Of a stretch of 52,759 nt of DNA, positions 48,477-52,759 are shown in pieces. The position numbers and the translations under genes are program-made. A model generated the notes under the pieces. That model was not told the DNA's origin. It did not search any database and saw only the letters and a program-made list of their open reading frames with translations. Every line of letters starts with the position of its first letter. The stretch's first letter is position 1. Source of the DNA: JAOPZW01 sp036379935 (GTDB lineage: Bacteria; Actinomycetota; Thermoleophilia; Solirubrobacterales; Solirubrobacteraceae); assembly GCA_036379935.1 (NCBI GenBank), contig DASVFT010000139.1, forward strand, positions 1-52,759. The letters are read 5' to 3'.

Positions 48477-51400
48477 CTAGGCGCGCGCGAGGGCAATCCG
48501 CAATTCGCGACCTTCGATGGTCGCCGGCGCCCCGTCGTGGGCGCCGTCGTAGCCGACCTCGACGGCCAGCACCTCGCCGGCCACGTAACCCTCGTGGGCA
48601 CGCGCGGCGCCCACGAGCTCGTCGTCGCCTCCGAGCACCAGCCGGATGCGGTCCTCGACCGCCAGTCCCGCGGCCTTGCGGGCGCTCTGCACGGCGTGCA
48701 CGACCTCGCGCGCCAGGCCCTCGCGGCGCAGCTCGTCGTCCAGCGCGAGCTCGAGCGCCACCGCGTGCGAGCCCTCGCGCTCGAGCTGGTAGCCCTCCAG
48801 CGGCGCCATCGAGAGCACGAGGTCCTCGGGTCCCAGCTGGTGATCGTGCCCGTCGACGGCGATGCCGATCGAGCGGCCCTCGCGCAGCGCTTCGGCGACG
48901 TGCGCGGGATCGAGGGCCGCGACCGCCGCCACCACGTGCGGCATCCACTTGCCGAAGCGCGGCCCCAGCGACCGGTAGTTGGGCTTGACCTCGTAGGAAC
49001 CGAGCTCGTCAGCGGCCTCGACGAAGCGCAGCTCCTTGACGTTGAGCTCGTCGCGGACGAGGGCGCCCAGGCGCTCGATCGCCTCGCGCTCGCGCCCCGC
49101 GGCCACCACGACCGCCTGGCGCAGCGGCTGACGCAGCTTGACGGTGGCCGCCGACCGCGCGCTGTGTCCGAGGCGCACCGCCTCGCGCGCGACCGCCATG
49201 TCCTGCTCGAGGTCGAGGTCGCGTTCGCCCGCCGACGGCCAGTCCTCCAGGTGCACGGAGGCCAGCGACCCGTCGAGGTTGTCGTAGATCTCGTCGGCCA
49301 CGAACGGGCAGAAGGGAGCAAGCAGCTTCGCGACGGTCAGCAGGCACTCGCGAAGCGTCTCGAACGCCGCGCTGTCGCCCTCCCAGAACCGCCGGCGCGA
49401 GCCGCGCACGTACCAGTTGGAGAGATCGTCGACGAAGGCGGCGATCACGCGTCCGGCGGCGGTGGCGTCGAAGACTTCCATGCGGTCGGTGACCTCGGTC
49501 ACCGTCGCGCTCAGGCGCGAGAGCACCCAGCGGTCCAGCTCCGTGCGCTCGCCCTCGCGCTCGGGCCGGTAGATGCTCAGGAACGCGTAGGTGTTCCACA
49601 GCTGGCGCAGGAACAGGCGCACGCTGTCGCCGATGGTCTCGACGTTGAAGCGGTAGCCGTCCCAGGGGTTCTTCGAGGTGAAGAAGTACCAGCGGAAGGC
49701 GTCGGCCCCGAAGCGGTCGATGACGTCCCAGGGCGCCACGACGTTGCCCTTGGACTTCGACATCTTCTGCCCCTCGTCGTCGAGGATGAGGCCCAGGCAG
49801 ACGACGTGCTCGTACGGGGAGCGGTCGAAGAGCAGCACGCTCTCGGCCAGCAGCGAGTAGAACCAGCCGCGCGTCTGGTCGAGCGCCTCGCAGACGAAGT
49901 TGGCCGGGTAGCGCGCCTCGAAGCGCTCCTCGTTCTCGAACGGCGCGTGGTACTGCGCGAACGGCATCGCGCCCGAGTCGAACCACACGTCGATGACCTC
50001 GGGCACGCGCTCCATCCGCGCCCCGCAGTGCGGGCACGGAAAGCCGATCTCGTCCACGAACGGGCGGTGCGGGTCCTCCACGCGCACGCCCGAGAGCTCC
50101 TCGAGCTCGTCGAAGGAGCCGACGACATGCGTGTGCTCGCGGTCGGCCGTGCAGCGCCACACCGGCAGCGGCGTGCCCCAGTAGCGCTCGCGCGACAGCG
50201 CCCAGTCGACGTTGCCGCGCAGCCAGTCGCCCATCCGCCCGTCGCGGATGTGCTCGGGGTGCCAGTCGACCTCGGCGTTGGCCTCCAGCAGGCGATCGCG
50301 CAGCTGCGAGGTGGCGATGTACCACGAGCGGGTGGCGTAGTAGATCAGCGGGTCGCCCGAGCGCCAGCAGTGCGGGTAGGAGTGCTCGTAGGTCTCGGCG
50401 CGCAGCAGCCGCCCGCGCGCGCGCAGATCCTCGATGAGGTCGGGGTCGGCGTCCTTGACGTAGCGCCCGGCGTAGGGACCGATGCGCTCGTCGTAGGTGC
50501 CGTCGGGCCGCACGGGATTGACGACGTTCAGGCCGTACTGCGCGCCGAGGCGGAAGTCGTCCTCGCCGAAGGCGATGGCGGTGTGCACGAGCCCGGTGCC
50601 GTCGTCGGCGGTGACGAAGTCGCCGAGCAGGACCGTGTGGCCGCGCTCCCCGTAGGCGTCCGCCTTGAGAAAGCCGAACGGCGGCTCGTAGCGGACGCCG
50701 TCGAGCGCCGCGCCCGGGAAGCGGCCGAGGATCTGCACGGGGTGGGTGGGATCGTGTCCGAGCACGCGTTCCACGAGCGACTCGGCCACCACGACGGGCG
50801 CCTCCAGCGGCCCCGCCTTGGCGCGCACGTAGGTGAGCTCGGGGTCGACCGCGACCGCCGCGTTGGAAACCAGCGTCCAAGGGGTGGTGGTCCAGATGAG
50901 CAGCTCGTCGCCCGCCTGGAGCGGCCCGCCGTCCTCGACCACCCCAAAACGCACGTAGACGCTGGGGTCGACCACCGTCTTGTAGCCCTGCGCGACCTCG
51001 TGGCTGGACAGCGCCGTCCCGCAGCCCGGACAGTAGGGCACGACCTTGTGGCCCTCGTAGAGCAGGCCCTTGTCGTGGATCCGCCGCAGCGCCCACCACA
51101 CCGACTCCACGTAGCTGGCGTCGAGCGTGCGGTAGGCGTCGTCGAGATCGATCCAGAACCCGATGCGCTCGGTGAGCGCGTTCCACTCCTCGACGAACTC
51201 GAGCACGGACTCGCGGCAGCGCTGGTTGAACTCGGCGATGCCGTAGGCCTCGATCTCGCGCTTGTTGGCGATCCCGAGCTTCTGCTGGACGGCGATCTCG
51301 ACCGGCAGGCCGTGGCAGTCCCAGCCGCCCTTGCGCTCCACGTAGTAGCCGCGCATCGTCTTGTAGCGCGGGTAGATGTCCTTGAACACGCGCGAGAGCA

Positions 51401-51578
51401 CGTGGTGCGACCCGGGCGGTCCGTTGGCGGTGGGTGGCCCCTCCCAGAAGACCCACGGCTCGGCGCCCTGGCGGCGACGGAGCGACTCGCGGAAGACGTC
51501 GCGCTCGCGCCAGCGCGCCAGGACCTCCTGCTCGAGGGCAGGGAACGACTGCTGCGGGTCGACCGGGCGGCGCGCCAT
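48477..51578 (-). CDS. ileS: Isoleucyl-tRNA synthetase, type 2, with GxHH signature
   Basis: 1033 residues. Class-I synthetase with WEGPPTANGPPGSHH at the first signature (56-59 GSHH replacing HxGH), KMSKSKGN, an editing CP1 domain (LLIWTTTPWTLVSNAAV and FGEDDFRLG), and a C-terminal domain typical of type-2/eukaryote-like IleRS. It charges tRNA-Ile and edits valine. The HxGH-to-GxHH swap matches a described subset of IleRS2 associated with extreme mupirocin resistance. ATG at 51578 lies 23 nt after a MarR gene in the same direction; no T-box leader fits in that space. Confidence 0.96.
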   Translation of the reverse strand: MARRPVDPQQSFPALEQEVLARWRERDVFRESLRRRQGAEPWVFWEGPPTANGPPGSHHVLSRVFKDIYPRYKTMRGYYVERKGGWDCHGLPVEIAVQQKLGIANKREIEAYGIAEFNQRCRESVLEFVEEWNALTERIGFWIDLDDAYRTLDASYVESVWWALRRIHDKGLLYEGHKVVPYCPGCGTALSSHEVAQGYKTVVDPSVYVRFGVVEDGGPLQAGDELLIWTTTPWTLVSNAAVAVDPELTYVRAKAGPLEAPVVVAESLVERVLGHDPTHPVQILGRFPGAALDGVRYEPPFGFLKADAYGERGHTVLLGDFVTADDGTGLVHTAIAFGEDDFRLGAQYGLNVVNPVRPDGTYDERIGPYAGRYVKDADPDLIEDLRARGRLLRAETYEHSYPHCWRSGDPLIYYATRSWYIATSQLRDRLLEANAEVDWHPEHIRDGRMGDWLRGNVDWALSRERYWGTPLPVWRCTADREHTHVVGSFDELEELSGVRVEDPHRPFVDEIGFPCPHCGARMERVPEVIDVWFDSGAMPFAQYHAPFENEERFEARYPANFVCEALDQTRGWFYSLLAESVLLFDRSPYEHVVCLGLILDDEGQKMSKSKGNVVAPWDVIDRFGADAFRWYFFTSKNPWDGYRFNVETIGDSVRLFLRQLWNTYAFLSIYRPEREGERTELDRWVLSRLSATVTEVTDRMEVFDATAAGRVIAAFVDDLSNWYVRGSRRRFWEGDSAAFETLRECLLTVAKLLAPFCPFVADEIYDNLDGSLASVHLEDWPSAGERDLDLEQDMAVAREAVRLGHSARSAATVKLRQPLRQAVVVAAGREREAIERLGALVRDELNVKELRFVEAADELGSYEVKPNYRSLGPRFGKWMPHVVAAVAALDPAHVAEALREGRSIGIAVDGHDHQLGPEDLVLSMAPLEGYQLEREGSHAVALELALDDELRREGLAREVVHAVQSARKAAGLAVEDRIRLVLGGDDELVGAARAHEGYVAGEVLAVEVGYDGAHDGAPATIEGRELRIALARA

Positions 51579-51601
51579 GGAACCCCGGATTGTAGGAAGC
51601 G

Positions 51602-52033
51602 TCAGGCGGCCAGCTTGCGACAGATCTCGGCCAGCGAGCGCTTCTCTTCCTCGTCGAGCACCTCGAAGGCCGCGCGCACGCGCTCGGTGTGCTCGGGGAA
51701 GAGGCGCTCGACGACCTCCTCGCCGGCCGCGGTGAGCGTCACCGCGGCCGCGCGGCGGTCGTGCGCGAGGCGGGTGCGAACGACGAAGCCGCGGCCTTCG
51801 AGCGTGGTCACCACCTCGGTGGCGTTGGCCTTCGAGGTGCGCAGCCGACGACGCAGCGCGCGCAGCTCGAGCTGCCCGCCCGCGGTGGTCAGCACCACGA
51901 GCACGCTGAACCCGGAGGCGCTCAGGCCCTCGCGCTCGAGATCCATCGAGAGGCGGCGGCGAACGCTCGCCTCGGCCCGCAGCAACGACTCCAGGGCGCG
52001 GTGCGCGAGGGGGTCGCCGGTCACGAGCGTCAT
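51602..52033 (-). CDS. MarR family transcriptional regulator
   Basis: 143 residues with a winged helix: DLEREGLSASGFSVLVVLTTAGG, then ELRALRRRLRTSKANATEVVTTLEGRG and the wing VRTRLAHDRRAAAVTLTAAG, with Asp-Arg-Arg of the MarR wing. It is probably co-transcribed with ileS, 23 nt downstream. No divergent transporter is present, so its targets are unclear; autoregulation and control of ileS are possible. Confidence 0.88.
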   Translation of the reverse strand: MTLVTGDPLAHRALESLLRAEASVRRRLSMDLEREGLSASGFSVLVVLTTAGGQLELRALRRRLRTSKANATEVVTTLEGRGFVVRTRLAHDRRAAAVTLTAAGEEVVERLFPEHTERVRAAFEVLDEEEKRSLAEICRKLAA

Positions 52034-52084
52034 GGCGCCGAGATGATGCCGACGAGAGCGGACGGGTGCGGCGAGGAGAGCCAG

Positions 52085-52759
52085 CTAGTGGCCGACGGCG
52101 GCCAGGGGGCGGCTCGACCGCGACGCGGGCGGCGCATCGAGCGCTTCGGCGACGCTCTGCGACGCCACCAGCGGCGAGTCGCCCAGGCGCGGCACGGTGG
52201 AGGCGCCCGCCGAGGGCAGGGCGCCCCGGAAGTCGTAGATGGCGACCTGCTCCCCGCCGATGCGCCGTGCCGAGTACACGAGCCGGCCGAGGCCGTCGAG
52301 CGACGCGCGCTGGCCGGTGAGGATGACCGCGCGCGGGGAGAGCGCGTGCAGCGCGCGCGTCAGGCGGCTGGGCTCGAGGGCCACGGTGAGGGTCAGCGTC
52401 CGCAGACCGCGGCGGCGCAGGCACAGCTCGAGCGCCTGCGCGTGGAGCGCATCCATGTCGCAGGGGCCGGTGGCGTCGAAGACGAGGACGCCGTCGCGGC
52501 GGCTGGCGGGCGGCGCGACGCGCATGGCCGCGGCCAGCCAGCCCGTGGCCCAGCGCCACGCGAAGCCGTACTCGGGGCTCGACGCGTCGCCGTCGGGGTC
52601 CAGCGCCTGGACCCCGGGCAGCAGCACCTCGTCGATCGTGCGCTCGACCGAGCGCACGGACAGGCTCTCCTCCATGACGCCGTCGGCCTCGGCCTCGTCG
52701 AAGCGCGTGAAGGCGCTGCGCAGGCGGCCGGGCGTCGCCGGTCCGGCGCCGCGCTCGCG
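52085..52759 (-). CDS. Partial regulator with cobalamin-binding-like C-terminal domain (MerR/CarH-like), cut by window end
   Basis: The frame is open to the window edge, so the N-terminus (expected helix-turn-helix) is missing. The visible part reads RLRSAFTRFDEAEADGV, then a helical cap region (SVERTIDEVLLPGVQAL, FAWRWATGWLAAAM) and a Rossmann-like region (RDGVLVFDATGPCDMDALHAQALELCLRRRGLRTLTLTVAL, ALSPRAVILTG). This layout follows the B12-binding half of MerR-type regulators, but the cobalamin motif ExHxxG is not intact, so vitamin binding is doubtful. The C-terminal 40 residues are low complexity. Confidence 0.6.
   Translation of the reverse strand, partial: RERGAGPATPGRLRSAFTRFDEAEADGVMEESLSVRSVERTIDEVLLPGVQALDPDGDASSPEYGFAWRWATGWLAAAMRVAPPASRRDGVLVFDATGPCDMDALHAQALELCLRRRGLRTLTLTVALEPSRLTRALHALSPRAVILTGQRASLDGLGRLVYSARRIGGEQVAIYDFRGALPSAGASTVPRLGDSPLVASQSVAEALDAPPASRSSRPLAAVGH

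Noticed and set aside
51579..51601. T-box riboswitch upstream of ileS
   Set aside because: Only 23 nt separate ileS from the preceding MarR gene, far too short for a T-box leader.
1..52759. CRISPR array, insertion sequence or prophage
   Set aside because: No regularly spaced repeats, transposase, integrase or phage structural genes were recognised on either strand.

Overview
The window is very GC-rich and gene-dense, with many genes joined by ATGA or GTGA stop/start overlaps and frequent GTG/TTG starts. It carries an actinobacterial-style set of families: a DUF2342-type metalloprotease, CGNR and MarR regulators, a Mrp ATPase without CxxC, a fused PabAB, a CitA-type citrate synthase, a type-2 isoleucyl-tRNA synthetase, a polyprenol-phosphate-mannose synthase and Gram-positive LexA boxes. 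This suggests an Actinomycetota chromosome, most likely Thermoleophilia/Solirubrobacterales-like. The phylum is inferred with good confidence and the class with moderate confidence. No IS element, phage, CRISPR array, tRNA or rRNA was recognised.

Layout. 0-5 kb: a minus-strand operon of a DrrA-type ABC exporter (ATPase, a frameshifted permease, an intact permease), an ECF sigma factor, its probable membrane anti-sigma and an RmlD-like reductase, with a divergent MarR gene. 5-11 kb: a secreted thermolysin-like protease, a CGNR regulator/MFS/citrate synthase operon, and an amidase. 11-14 kb: two tandem paralogous secreted proteins, each behind the same short leader hairpin. 14-17 kb: ferredoxin, Mrp, and a basic coiled-coil protein whose upstream region has two LexA/SOS boxes. 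17-25 kb: a DUF2342 metalloprotease with an IMPase-like phosphatase, a RecB-type helicase-nuclease with altered motor motifs, and transsulfuration genes divergent from an Lrp regulator. 25-27.7 kb: a large palindromic non-coding repeat, a PAC2 protein and a YhaM-like HD/OB protein. 27.9-32.3 kb: a five-PAS hybrid histidine kinase, then a reduced LytS-like protein with a LytTR regulator. 32.3-34 kb: a 170-bp inverted-repeat element and a Wzx-like flippase.

34.0-42.0 kb is the most unusual block: seven co-directional, overlapping genes encoding PabAB, a degenerate ANL ligase, a fold-type-IV PLP enzyme (PabC-like), DAHP synthase, an acyl carrier protein, a GNAT acyltransferase and an intact ANL ligase. 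I read it as a p-aminobenzoate-centred small-molecule pathway. A 10-codon leader ORF and a hairpin over the pabAB start codon appear to control its translation.

42-52.8 kb: trehalose-phosphatase, a membrane protein, a glycosyltransferase, PolX, a polyprenol-phosphate glycosyltransferase, a SpoIIM-like protein, thioredoxin, remnants of an alkyltransferase-like gene, a type-2 IleRS with an altered GxHH signature, a MarR regulator and a regulator fragment cut by the window end.
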